Shown here: in pieces, positions 6,807 through 15,183 of the stretch
How positions within the stretch are numbered: position 1 is the first letter of the stretch
How the letters are laid out: the number at the start of each line of letters is the position of its first letter
Source: Elusimicrobiaceae bacterium
Lineage (GTDB): Bacteria > Elusimicrobiota > Elusimicrobia > Elusimicrobiales > Elusimicrobiaceae
Direction of reading: 5' to 3'
Length of the DNA stretch: 64,000 nt
Assembly: GCA_017525025.1 (NCBI GenBank)
Contig: JAFXUJ010000003.1
Location: 120,720 to 184,719 of the forward strand
The notes under the pieces: generated by a model
The model's input: the letters and a program-made list of their open reading frames with translations, nothing else
Database searches by the model: none
Told to the model about the DNA's origin: nothing
Translations under genes and position numbers: made by a program

Positions 6807-9611
6807 TTAGCGGATGGTTTGTTTTTTTTGATACCAAAACGAAGCGGTAATAAGCAAAATGGCCAAACCAAAGGCACCCAAAATACGGTATATAATCTCC
6901 AGTTGCCAAATATCGGATAAGAAGAATTTAAGTAGCGCCAGCGACATAATTCCAATGCCCACATTTGCTACTACCGATTTTTTATTTCGTAACCCAATGC
7001 TGATAGTTGTAATACCAAAAAGGGCCCAACCAAGTGTGTAGGTCAGTGCTTCGGCTACTTTGCCGATAGGATTAAACTCCAGTGGCCCGGCCGTATGAAA
7101 CCAGTGAGCAATTTCAATATTAAGTAGCCAAAATAGCATACACCCAAACAGTGCGCTAAAAACATGCACCCACTGAGAAGGCTTTTCCCAAAGTTTGATT
7201 AGCAGGAAAAACGCGCCGGCGCATAAGCCATATACCCATAAATACCAGTTCCAAATACGCAAAGAGGGAAGTTTGTTTAAATCTATCAGTTGGATCATTC
7301 CGTCTACGGGGAACAACAACCCCGAAGCTACTATAAGGGCCAACCCGGCCGATACAATTTGCCAACCCGGATAGGGCAGGCGAGTGTGTAAATACGCAAG
7401 CACAACGGCTTCCGCCGCCCAGCATACTACCAGCCAATGGTTGTGAATTTCCAACGGGAAGATAATACTTAAGAAAAACAGCATAACCCCGCTTATAAAC
7501 GCAATGCTGATCGGTTGTGTTTGCAATGTCTGGGGTGTCCATAATTTATATAAAAGCAATAGATATATGGCGAATAATACCCCGGGCACCCAACCGGTAT
7601 GTACAAACGACCAGTATTCGTGGATGAGTCCGCATCCAAAAAGGAAGGTGCTTACCCCACTTAAGGCGCAGGCAATCCAGGTGCCGTCTTTCTTCCAAAA
7701 ATATTCTTTGGACAAAAACGGAACGGCTATAAACAGTAAGAAGAAAGCTACTACCCAACTTCTAAACAAAGGAGCCGTTTGCAAAGAGATGGCAGGCCAT
7801 ATAGCCAGTTGCACCAGCCCGGCTCCTATGGCGGCAGCGGGCAAGGTGAAGGTGTTTTTATATAAACGTGCGGTAAGCACATTGAGCAAACAAACGGCGT
7901 AAGAAATACCCAATATCCAATGTAAAGAAAGAGAGCGTTGCAGTTGGGTAACAATCAAAATAAGGAAGAACGGCATGAGAGCGGTGCCGGCAGACAAGAT
8001 TTTTTCTCCCGTTACAAATTGGTCCGTGTGGCGGAAGCGGCGCAAGGTAAACAGTACGCCTCCGCAAAGCAACATGGGTATTAACCCGCTTAATAATACA
8101 CACGGCGTGAAGCTTACACCGCCGCTACCTAAAATTAGGCTGGCAATTAAAAATAAGAATAACAACCCGGCCGCTATAAAACCAATCCATATTAGGTGAG
8201 CCAATACCGCTAATACCAATAGTCCTGCTAAAAATATACTTAATGTGATGAATACACCTACGAAGGATACAACGACCGTTTTCCCCATCAAAATAAACGC
8301 AATCAATAGGCCGCCCATCATGGCCAGCGGATATAAGAGAGAAAACAAATCGGGAGATTGGTCCGGTTGTTGGCGCAGGGCCGGCCACAATTCTACCGAA
8401 CTGTTCAACGCGGCAAACACTAACGCAGCTCCCAAGGTCAACCACAACGGGGCCGTTTTAGCTTGAACGATCAACCAAATAAACAGGACGAGAAAAGATA
8501 AACATTTCCCCACGCGGGCAAAATTAACGGATAGATGGGCCCGGCCGGCCAATAGCAAAATAAGCAAATTAACAATCAGCACATACGTCAAAAACAGTAA
8601 CGAATTAGTTACCGTATGGGTAATGGCCGGTGCCACCGCTGTCATGAGCAAGAGGCCCATACACAAAAAGCTTCCTGTGGCGTGAGAAATAACGGAAGAA
8701 GGTTGTTCTTTACGAATTAACCAAGCACTTGCTAACGCATAGAGCGAGAAGAAACAGGCTATCCCAACCAATTTATAACCGGCAAACGGAGATAACCACC
8801 CGGCTTGACATAGCCACGTAAAGCCAAGCGTGCAGATAAATAAATCGTTCCACCCCTTTTTGAAGGCTCCGTACGCAGTTGCCGCGTTGATACAAAACAC
8901 ATAGGAGAAGAATATAACCCAGGAATCTTCCCCGCTGCTTAATAAAAACGGGGTTAAAAAGGCGATTACAGCTCCCAAATATCCTACATATTTGGCCTCT
9001 TTTTTAAGAGAAAGGCCGAATGTTGCAAAGGACGTGATAGCCAGTAAAATAAAAGCACTGCTTAAAGAGATAAACTGATAAAAAGCATGTGCGCAATAAA
9101 TGGAGGCATAGACTATCGCTAACCCGCTTCCCAACAAGGTATGGGATAGCACACGGTATTTTTCATTTTTCAACCCATAGCCCCAAGCGGCTAAAAGGAT
9201 TCCGGCGCCCAAGCTCACGATGATACGCATGGCCGGGCTGAGCAAATTGTTATCCACGGTATATTTAATTGCCCATACACAACCCAAAAATAACATAAAT
9301 CCGCCAATCCAAGAGAATAATTTTGCGGCTGTAATTTCAAAAGCGGGTTTTGACGGTTTCGGCGCGGCTGGAGTTTGCACCGGCGGGACAACAGGTTCGC
9401 TTACGGGGGTGGAGTGAGACGCTTCGGCAACAACGGGTATTTCTTCGCGGGCGGACTCTTGTGGCAAAGGAGCAGGCGTTGGTTTCACTTTTTGAGGAGA
9501 AAGGTCTTTATTTTGGGTAGAAGATAAATTCTTTAATTGATCTTCTAAACGGTTTACTGTAATTTGCAAGATAATTAACCAAACAAAACAGATTAAAGCA
9601 AGTGCTTCCAT
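6807..9611 (-). CDS. Large DUF2339-type polytopic membrane protein
   Basis: I place the start at 9611 (MEALALICFVWL) because AAGGAGAAA precedes it. The longer open frame runs backwards through tRNA-Ser, and those extra 44 codons are a translation of the tRNA. The 934-residue product has one N-terminal hydrophobic helix, a Pro/Ala/Val-rich linker (about 35-90), then more than twenty closely packed membrane segments, starting with AAKLFSWIGGFMLFLGCVW. This is the architecture of DUF2339 predicted membrane proteins. Their function is not established; a role in the envelope or in polymer export is only speculation. It appears to be a single-gene unit. Confidence 0.8.
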   Translation of the reverse strand: MEALALICFVWLIILQITVNRLEDQLKNLSSTQNKDLSPQKVKPTPAPLPQESAREEIPVVAEASHSTPVSEPVVPPVQTPAAPKPSKPAFEITAAKLFSWIGGFMLFLGCVWAIKYTVDNNLLSPAMRIIVSLGAGILLAAWGYGLKNEKYRVLSHTLLGSGLAIVYASIYCAHAFYQFISLSSAFILLAITSFATFGLSLKKEAKYVGYLGAVIAFLTPFLLSSGEDSWVIFFSYVFCINAATAYGAFKKGWNDLFICTLGFTWLCQAGWLSPFAGYKLVGIACFFSLYALASAWLIRKEQPSSVISHATGSFLCMGLLLMTAVAPAITHTVTNSLLFLTYVLIVNLLILLLAGRAHLSVNFARVGKCLSFLVLFIWLIVQAKTAPLWLTLGAALVFAALNSSVELWPALRQQPDQSPDLFSLLYPLAMMGGLLIAFILMGKTVVVSFVGVFITLSIFLAGLLVLAVLAHLIWIGFIAAGLLFLFLIASLILGSGGVSFTPCVLLSGLIPMLLCGGVLFTLRRFRHTDQFVTGEKILSAGTALMPFFLILIVTQLQRSLSLHWILGISYAVCLLNVLTARLYKNTFTLPAAAIGAGLVQLAIWPAISLQTAPLFRSWVVAFFLLFIAVPFLSKEYFWKKDGTWIACALSGVSTFLFGCGLIHEYWSFVHTGWVPGVLFAIYLLLLYKLWTPQTLQTQPISIAFISGVMLFFLSIIFPLEIHNHWLVVCWAAEAVVLAYLHTRLPYPGWQIVSAGLALIVASGLLFPVDGMIQLIDLNKLPSLRIWNWYLWVYGLCAGAFFLLIKLWEKPSQWVHVFSALFGCMLFWLLNIEIAHWFHTAGPLEFNPIGKVAEALTYTLGWALFGITTISIGLRNKKSVVANVGIGIMSLALLKFFLSDIWQLEIIYRILGAFGLAILLITASFWYQKKQTIR

Positions 9612-9662
9612 ATTTTTCTCCTTGAAATGAAGGTAATACCAAAGAACAAAGAACCTAATTTT

Positions 9663-9749
9663 CGGAGAGGGAGGGATTCGAACCCTCGGTAGAGTTGCCC
9701 CTACATCAGTTTTCAAGACTGACGCCTTAAACCACTCGGCCACCTCTCC
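9663..9749 (-). tRNA. tRNA-Ser (TGA)
   Basis: An 87-nt class II tRNA on the minus strand: acceptor GGAGAGG/CCTCTCC with discriminator G, anticodon loop CTTGAAA (TGA), a long variable arm (GTAGGGG..CTCTAC region), and a T-arm with GGTTCGAATCC. No CCA is encoded. Confidence 0.95.
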
Positions 9750-9829
9750 CTATTTTTTATTTTAATATTTTAATAGCCGCTTGACTAGCATTTTGCCGGA
9801 TCCGGCCGTTTGTTAACGTGTTAAATTGC

Positions 9830-9835
9830 TATAAT
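9830..9835 (+). promoter_or_regulatory. -10 element 6 bases before the radical SAM ATG (leaderless start)
   Basis: A perfect TATAAT ends 6 bases before ATG 9842 and there is no Shine-Dalgarno, so transcription should begin at or next to the ATG. The -35 is weak. Confidence 0.6.
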
Positions 9836-9841
9836 ACAAAT

Positions 9842-10492
9842 ATGGAAAATACACCTGCTAAAATTGTGTACCGTTTCGGGGAGGGGGTATATCTCAATAT
9901 CACTAACCGCTGCCCGAACTTGTGCGCATTTTGTATTAAGACAAAATGGAAAATGGACTTTCATGGCAATAATTTAAATTTATCCGGCAATGAACCCACG
10001 GCCGCTGCCGTGGTGGCCGCCTTGGATAAAGAACTGTCCAAAGCCCCCTTTAAAGAAGTTGTTTTTTGCGGGTACGGAGAGCCGACTATGCGGTTGGATG
10101 TGCTTTTATTTGTCGCCCAGACGCTCAAGGGCTGGATGGCGCAAGCTAAATATCCGCCGTTTAAAATACGTCTTAACACAAACGGTCTTGGCAATTTAAT
10201 CAATCATAAAAATATCGTTCCGTCGCTTGTTAAAGTGGTGGATCAAGTAAATGTTAGTTTAAATGCGGCCGATGCCCAAACTTGGCAAAAACTGGTACGT
10301 CCGGAGCCGGAATATCAAAACGGTTATGAGGACGTGATAGAATTTATCCGCAGTTGTGTAGAGGCCGGATTTGAGCGGGTAGTTGCCAGCTGTGTAGACA
10401 AAACGGGAGCGGACCCGGCGGCCGTTAAACAAATAGCGGAGAAAGCCGGTGCCGTTTTTTATTTAAGGAGCTTTTTGGATGCCACCCATTAA
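9842..10492 (+). CDS. Radical SAM protein (TatD-associated TIGR04038-like)
   Basis: The start is ATG 9842, judged from the -10 element 6 bases upstream; there is no Shine-Dalgarno. The radical SAM cluster motif C24-x3-C28-x2-C31 is intact in NITNRCPNLCAFC. GYGEP and RLNTNG follow as SAM-binding and strand motifs. At about 216 residues it is a minimal half-barrel type, and the wording of YLNITNRCPNLCAFC matches the family usually found beside TatD nucleases, but no tatD gene is visible here. The substrate is unknown. It heads an operon with the CBM48-like gene (14-base overlap), tsaE, tsaB, rimI and a TPR gene. Confidence 0.8.
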   Translation: MENTPAKIVYRFGEGVYLNITNRCPNLCAFCIKTKWKMDFHGNNLNLSGNEPTAAAVVAALDKELSKAPFKEVVFCGYGEPTMRLDVLLFVAQTLKGWMAQAKYPPFKIRLNTNGLGNLINHKNIVPSLVKVVDQVNVSLNAADAQTWQKLVRPEPEYQNGYEDVIEFIRSCVEAGFERVVASCVDKTGADPAAVKQIAEKAGAVFYLRSFLDATH

Positions 10493-10937
10493 ACGCCCGG
10501 GGCCTCTTTTCCCGTTATTTGTATTTTTGATTGCGGTATCACTCGTAGGTTTCTTTGTGGCCGCGTCCGATTATTACACCTATTCTGCTGCGGCCATTGA
10601 GAATACGGCCTCTATTTCCCCTTTGAATAAAGAGAGTTTGCTTTCCCTCACTAAGCCGACCGGTGTTTCTTACGATACCGAGGTGAAATATCGTAAATTT
10701 TTTATTACAGCTCCCGGAGCTCAAAAAGTGGAATTGTTGGCGGATTTTAACCGTTGGGGAAAAGACCCGGTGGAGTTAAAACCCTATCGCAAAGGGTATT
10801 TTGAAACCTCGGTAGCTTTGACGGCCGGAGAATATAAATACGTTTTTTCCGTAGACGGTAAAGATGTATTGGATCCTTTGAATAAAGACCGCCAGTTTGT
10901 AGACGGACGCGAAATTTGTATCAAAACGGTAAAGTAA
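10479..10937 (+). CDS. Membrane-anchored protein with CBM48/glycogen-binding-like domain
   Basis: 152 residues: an N-terminal membrane helix (about 10-30) and a C-terminal E-set domain (about 70-150) with the hallmark series KVELLADFNRWG..P..L, then GYFE..V.L..GEYKYVFSVDG. That series is typical of AMPK-beta/isoamylase N-terminal glycogen-binding modules (CBM48). The Trp of FNRW and the Tyr/Phe strands would contact alpha-glucan. No catalytic domain is attached, so it may tether glycogen or another glucan to the membrane (inference). It overlaps the radical SAM gene by 14 bases and shares TAATG with tsaE, so expression is coupled. Confidence 0.75.
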   Translation: MPPIKRPGPLFPLFVFLIAVSLVGFFVAASDYYTYSAAAIENTASISPLNKESLLSLTKPTGVSYDTEVKYRKFFITAPGAQKVELLADFNRWGKDPVELKPYRKGYFETSVALTAGEYKYVFSVDGKDVLDPLNKDRQFVDGREICIKTVK

Positions 10938-11401
10938 TGAAAAAAGGCCTGCTAAAAACTTCCTCTTGTGAGCAAACCCAGGCGCTTGCTGCCCGGTTTG
11001 CGAAGTCGTTGCGTGGAGGAGAAATTGTTTTTTTACGCGGACCGATTGGCGCAGGAAAAACGGTGTTTGTAAAAGGAATTGCCAAAGCGCTTGGGCTGAA
11101 AGGTTCTCCCACCAGTGCCAGCTTCAGTTTAATGAAAGAATACAAAAACAAAAAATTTCGTTTGTTTCATATTGATCTATTTCGTTTAGAAGAGAACGAA
11201 GTATTTAATTTGGGTTTTGAAGAAATGCTGGAAGACGAAAAAGCCATTATCTTAGCGGAGTGGCCGGATCCCATCCGCCATCTGCTGCCGCAAGACAGGC
11301 TGGAAATGAATTTTATTTTAAAGGAAGGGGATAACCGGGAAATTGAGCTTTCTTCTCTCGGTCCCGTTTCGGACATTTGTTTGGAGGCTTTATGCCGGTA
11401 A
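10937..11401 (+). CDS. tsaE: tRNA threonylcarbamoyladenosine biosynthesis ATPase TsaE
   Basis: The start at 10937 overlaps the previous stop by one base (TAATG), which I prefer over an in-frame codon 7 residues upstream. 154 residues with Walker A GPIGAGKT (35-42), the conserved SPTSASF segment, HIDLFRL, and a late AEWPD box. TsaE is the ATPase partner of TsaB-TsaD in making t6A37 on tRNAs reading ANN codons. tsaB follows with a 10-base overlap; the acyl-adenylate enzyme tsaC is at 20790 and tsaD is not in the window. Confidence 0.95.
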   Translation: MKKGLLKTSSCEQTQALAARFAKSLRGGEIVFLRGPIGAGKTVFVKGIAKALGLKGSPTSASFSLMKEYKNKKFRLFHIDLFRLEENEVFNLGFEEMLEDEKAIILAEWPDPIRHLLPQDRLEMNFILKEGDNREIELSSLGPVSDICLEALCR

Positions 11402-12075
11402 CGTTAGGGTTGGATACATCCGGTTCCGTATTGTTGGTTACGGCACAGAAAAACGGCAAGCGCGTAACGCGGCGCAGAAAGGGTGTGCAGCAAGAGCGTC
11501 TCTTATTTCCGGCGGTAACGGCGACTTTGGCGGCCGTAGGAGCTACACTGCAGGAAGTGGAAAAAATTTGTATTGTTCGCGGGCCGGGGCGTTTTACCGG
11601 AATCCGGATTGCCTTAACTTTTGCCTCCATGTTGCAAGCGTTGAACGCTGCCCGTGTATACGGCATTACCCTGTTTGAGTTATTGTACCGCCAAGCCGAA
11701 AAATCACTTGTTTGGCATCGGTGGAAAGCCCAACATCCCGAGGGGGTCCTGGGCGTTGTGTTACACGCGTTCCGGGAAGAATATTTTTTACAAATTTTTG
11801 ATGGCCCTCAATCAAAACCGATGTGGCTATCCCGCGAGGAATTATTACAGCGGTTGGCGGCTTATAAATGCCCGCTCTTTTTAGCCGGAACGGATAAAGA
11901 AGGGGCAAGTTTAGCTTCGCTGACGGAAGGAAAATATCCTTTAGCGGCAGATCAAGATTGCCAAGTCCGTCCGGAAGTATTGCTGGCTATTTCTCAAGAA
12001 GATGCGTTTAGCTCTCAAGCGTTGGAGCCGCTTTATTTAAAGCCGGCCCGTTTTGAATTGGTAACTCCCCGATGA
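11392..12075 (+). CDS. tsaB: tRNA threonylcarbamoyladenosine biosynthesis protein TsaB
   Basis: The start at 11392 is preceded by TTGGAGG about 5 bases upstream. 228 residues, close to the usual length. The ASKHA-type N-terminal strand LGLDTS and the segment GRFTGIRIAL (the family's GPGSFTGLR-like motif) are diagnostic. TsaB is the inactive scaffold paralogue of TsaD, and forms the TsaB-TsaD-TsaE complex for t6A. The order tsaE-tsaB-rimI is the common bacterial arrangement. It overlaps rimI by 4 bases (ATGA). Confidence 0.93.
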   Translation: MPVTLGLDTSGSVLLVTAQKNGKRVTRRRKGVQQERLLFPAVTATLAAVGATLQEVEKICIVRGPGRFTGIRIALTFASMLQALNAARVYGITLFELLYRQAEKSLVWHRWKAQHPEGVLGVVLHAFREEYFLQIFDGPQSKPMWLSREELLQRLAAYKCPLFLAGTDKEGASLASLTEGKYPLAADQDCQVRPEVLLAISQEDAFSSQALEPLYLKPARFELVTPR

Positions 12076-12506
12076 AATACCGTTTGGCGCAATTGGCAGA
12101 TGTTCCTTCTTTGTGTCATTTAGAAAGTTTGCAACCTCGTGCCGCTCAATGGGATGAGGCAGGTTGGCAGACCGAACTGGCGGAACGCTCCGCGTATATT
12201 TTGTGCGCGCAAGACAAGGCGGAAACGGTGGGTTTTGTGGCCCTTCGTTTGGCGGCGGGGATATGTGAAATTTTAAATGTAGCGGTGGCCCCTTCGCATG
12301 CCCGTCAAGGCATTGGCGAATCGTTACTTCGTCAGGCGGTGGATTGGGTAATCAGCCAGCGGGGGGAACAAATTACCCTGGAAGTGGGCGCGACGAACCG
12401 GCCGGCTATTGGTTTATACCAAAAAGTGGGTTTTAAACAAGTAGGAATGCGTAAAAATTTTTATAATGGAAACGAAGACGCTTTGATTTTAGCCTTACAA
12501 TTATGA
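12072..12506 (+). CDS. rimI: Ribosomal protein S18 alanine N-acetyltransferase RimI (GNAT)
   Basis: 144 residues forming one GNAT domain. The acetyl-CoA loop R-Q-G-I-G is visible in HARQGIGESLL, followed by LEVGATNRPAIGLYQKVGF, the RimI-typical N..A..LY..GF signature. The N-terminus (YRLAQLADVPSLCHLE) matches the family. RimI acetylates the N-terminal Ala of ribosomal protein S18. It overlaps tsaB by ATGA and the following TPR gene by ATGA, so all are translationally coupled. Its position directly after tsaB supports RimI over a generic acetyltransferase. Confidence 0.9.
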   Translation: MKYRLAQLADVPSLCHLESLQPRAAQWDEAGWQTELAERSAYILCAQDKAETVGFVALRLAAGICEILNVAVAPSHARQGIGESLLRQAVDWVISQRGEQITLEVGATNRPAIGLYQKVGFKQVGMRKNFYNGNEDALILALQL

Positions 12507-14050
12507 AACATTTTCTCTATTTGGTCATGCTGCTGAGTGTTTTGCCCGTGTTTTCTCTTCCTATCGGAGCGGAAGGGAAAAAGGAAGCACAACTTTTTAA
12601 CGCATTTTTACAAGCCATTTCAACTGCGCCTAACAATTCGGCCCGCACTTTTGCGGAGCTTGAACGTGTGCTTGCGTTGGAACCGGATTCTAAATATATC
12701 CGGCGGTTATTGGTTTCGTTGTCGGTAGCCATGAATGAGCCGCAACGGGCCGGTGCCTATATTGATTTTATTGATATGGGAGAAAATGAGGCAGAAGATT
12801 TTACCGTATATGCAGCCTATCAATGGCGATGTGAACATATAGAAGAAGCACGGCTTGCGTATGAAAAAGCCCTCGCTTTAGATCCGGAAAATAATACTGT
12901 TTTGTACCAGTATTTGGTGTTGCTTACTTCGTTAAATGGAGAAGAAGCCATATCCGGGCTTAAAAATTTTGTCAAACAGTATCCCGCGTTGGCCGCTCCG
13001 GCATATTTAGCGCTTGGGCGTGTGTATCTGCGGCAGCAAGATATTCAAAATGCCCTGCTCTATTTAGAAAAGGCCGCCCAGGCCGATCCTACAGACCCGG
13101 CCCCCCGCATCACGAAGAGTGAAATTTATGAAAAGACTTCGCAGTATTTCTTACTCTTGCATGAACTGGAAGAATTGGAGAAAATGGGCTATGCCAATGC
13201 CGGCACTTTTTCGCGTATGGGGGCGGTGTTTTTGCTGGTAAAAGACGTCCCACAAGCCAAAAAGTATTTTCTAAAAGCCAAAGAAGATGATAAATCTGAT
13301 TCCGCTGCCAATTACTTTTTATCGTTGTTGGCCGAGCAAGAGGGCGATTACACGGCTGCCATCAACTATCTGCAAGAATCGGCCGAATATAAGACGAAAG
13401 CTTCCTATTGGTTGCAGGTAAGTTTCTTTCAGCAACGCCTTAATCAACCCAAGGAAAGCTTGCGCACGTTAGAAGAAGCGTATAAAAATTTCCCGGGAAA
13501 TGTAGAAATTGGGTTTTTCTACGGGCTTTTGTTAAATGATGCTCAATCGTATAAAAAAGCCGCTCGTGTTTTTAAACAAATTTTGCAGACCAATCCGGAT
13601 TATGATGATGCCCGTTTGCATTATGCTTATGCGTTAGAAAGCTTGCGCAACTACAAAGAAATGGAAAAACAACTAAGTCAGTTACTTAGCAAACGTCCGC
13701 AACATGCCGCTGCGTTAAACTTGTATGCGTACAGTTTAGCCGAGCGTAACGAACGCTTGGAAGAGGCCCAAGAATATATTGCGCGGGCTTTGGTAATAGA
13801 TGCGGATAATTCGTATGTGGATACACAAGCGTGGATATATATTCGGCAAGGCAAATTGCAAGAAGCGGAAGATTTATTAACTTCTTTCCCGCCGGAATTT
13901 GTGGAAGAAAATGCGGAAGTTGCCTATCATATGGGCGTACTGCGGGATAAGCAAGGCCGCCGGGAAGAAGCCCTGAAGTATTTGGATATGGCAAAGAAAG
14001 ATTGGCCGGCTGCTGCCACGTATTACAAACGGCTAATAAAAGCAAAATAA
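12503..14050 (+). CDS. Exported TPR-repeat protein
   Basis: 515 residues with an N-terminal signal sequence (about 1-20, LYLVMLLSVLPVFSLPIGA) and then more than ten TPR-like helical pairs from about residue 50 to the end. Good repeats include AYEKALALDPENNTVLYQYL, ALLYLEKAAQADPTDPAP and AARVFKQILQTNPDYDDARL. TPR arrays are protein-binding scaffolds; here it would sit in the periplasm or on the membrane. It overlaps rimI by 4 bases and ends the operon before a terminator. No enzyme domain is visible. An outer-membrane assembly or pilus-support role is possible but unproven. Confidence 0.85.
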   Translation: MKHFLYLVMLLSVLPVFSLPIGAEGKKEAQLFNAFLQAISTAPNNSARTFAELERVLALEPDSKYIRRLLVSLSVAMNEPQRAGAYIDFIDMGENEAEDFTVYAAYQWRCEHIEEARLAYEKALALDPENNTVLYQYLVLLTSLNGEEAISGLKNFVKQYPALAAPAYLALGRVYLRQQDIQNALLYLEKAAQADPTDPAPRITKSEIYEKTSQYFLLLHELEELEKMGYANAGTFSRMGAVFLLVKDVPQAKKYFLKAKEDDKSDSAANYFLSLLAEQEGDYTAAINYLQESAEYKTKASYWLQVSFFQQRLNQPKESLRTLEEAYKNFPGNVEIGFFYGLLLNDAQSYKKAARVFKQILQTNPDYDDARLHYAYALESLRNYKEMEKQLSQLLSKRPQHAAALNLYAYSLAERNERLEEAQEYIARALVIDADNSYVDTQAWIYIRQGKLQEAEDLLTSFPPEFVEENAEVAYHMGVLRDKQGRREEALKYLDMAKKDWPAAATYYKRLIKAK

Positions 14051-14066
14051 GTGCTGTCTTTAAAAT

Positions 14067-14097
14067 AAAAACCCCGGGATAATTTCCCGGGGTTTTT
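14067..14097. terminator. Intrinsic terminator between convergent genes
   Basis: The stem AAAACCCCGGGA/TCCCGGGGTTTT has a 5-base loop and flanking A/T runs. It can end the tsaE operon (+) and the ankyrin pair (-). Confidence 0.85.
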
Positions 14098-14110
14098 GTA
14101 TGAACAATTT

Positions 14111-15157
14111 TTAATTTCGGCGCAGGCGTCTGGTTACAATCGTTCGATCCACCAGTTTGCCGAGCCCTTGTGCGTTGGGGTTGGAGGATGCTATTCTTCG
14201 GTTTAGATTTCCTAAGAATGTTTCGCCACGTTTATTGGGGATAGTCGGGTCGGCCCCTTGTTCAAGTAGCCACTTGATGTTATACTCGGGATATTTGCCG
14301 GCCTCGGCGTAGTGTAAATACGTATTGCCGAAGTCATCTTGTTTGTTAATCTCTTCTTTGGGGATTTTAAAACCTTCCGGCATGGCCACGGGTAATACGA
14401 AATGAGCGGCTGCCATATGCATGGGGTTCGCATGGATTAGATTCGTTACTGCCCACGGATTTTCCAGGCGTTTAAAAATCGCTCTAAAATCATTTTGGGA
14501 GTTCATACTCTTAGGCGTGCTGAAAATTAAAGGTTCCCCGTTTACCAGCACGTTCACATCTTGGTCCGGTAAGTCAAGCGCATATTCAATGGGACCTTGT
14601 TGCATTTGCTCATATAACAATGGCAAGCCGTTGTTCATTTTACCGTTCGGGTTTATGCCGTAGCTATTAATCAACATATTGGCAAAACGTCGTCCGGAAT
14701 AGGTTCTGTCAAGGGCGGAAAATAATACTTCGGTCGGGTTTGCGCCGTGATTGAGTGCAAAAACAACCCATCTTTCCGCTTGGGAAAAATCGCGCAGTTC
14801 CAGGGCACTTTGAGCAATTTGTAACGGAGTGATTTTACTTAAATCCGTGTTAGCAAGCTTGGCCAAATATTGCAACTGTTTTACGTCCCGGCGGGATTGT
14901 AAGTCCGGGAATGTTACGCTAGATCTGGGCACATATTGGATGGCTGAAATGCCCGGTCCCAAAGCGGCTTGTCTAACCGCTGCGGCTAATCTATGTTCAA
15001 GTGCGTAGAGAGATTCCATTTCCCCCGGTTTAACAATACGCGCGGCGGCTTTTCCGCTTTTTGTAGCAACCTCTACAATTTGGGCACGAGACACCCCGGG
15101 TACAAGTAAGATAGCCAGTAATCCTATAAGTGCGATGTCTCTACAAGATTTGTTCAT
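14111..15157 (-). CDS. Exported ankyrin-repeat-like protein (paralogue 1)
   Basis: 348 residues with a signal peptide ending near SRAQ (residue 26). Only the C-terminal part looks like a canonical ankyrin repeat: DDFGNTYLHYAEAG..NIKWLLEQGADPTIPNKRGET, at about 276-316. The rest is helical with degenerate repeats (FALNHGANPTEVLF). Its layout mirrors the gene upstream at 15184: signal peptide, long helical region, one clear terminal ankyrin unit, basic end. The two are probably an old tandem duplication, 26 bases apart and in one transcript. The binding partner is unknown. Confidence 0.7.
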   Translation of the reverse strand: MNKSCRDIALIGLLAILLVPGVSRAQIVEVATKSGKAAARIVKPGEMESLYALEHRLAAAVRQAALGPGISAIQYVPRSSVTFPDLQSRRDVKQLQYLAKLANTDLSKITPLQIAQSALELRDFSQAERWVVFALNHGANPTEVLFSALDRTYSGRRFANMLINSYGINPNGKMNNGLPLLYEQMQQGPIEYALDLPDQDVNVLVNGEPLIFSTPKSMNSQNDFRAIFKRLENPWAVTNLIHANPMHMAAAHFVLPVAMPEGFKIPKEEINKQDDFGNTYLHYAEAGKYPEYNIKWLLEQGADPTIPNKRGETFLGNLNRRIASSNPNAQGLGKLVDRTIVTRRLRRN

Positions 15158-15183
15158 ATGGGCTCCTTTAATGAAATATCCTG

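Noticed and set aside
9612..9743. N-terminal extension of the DUF2339 protein (44 residues)
   Set aside because: These codons read backwards through tRNA-Ser, and a good ribosome site precedes the ATG at 9611.
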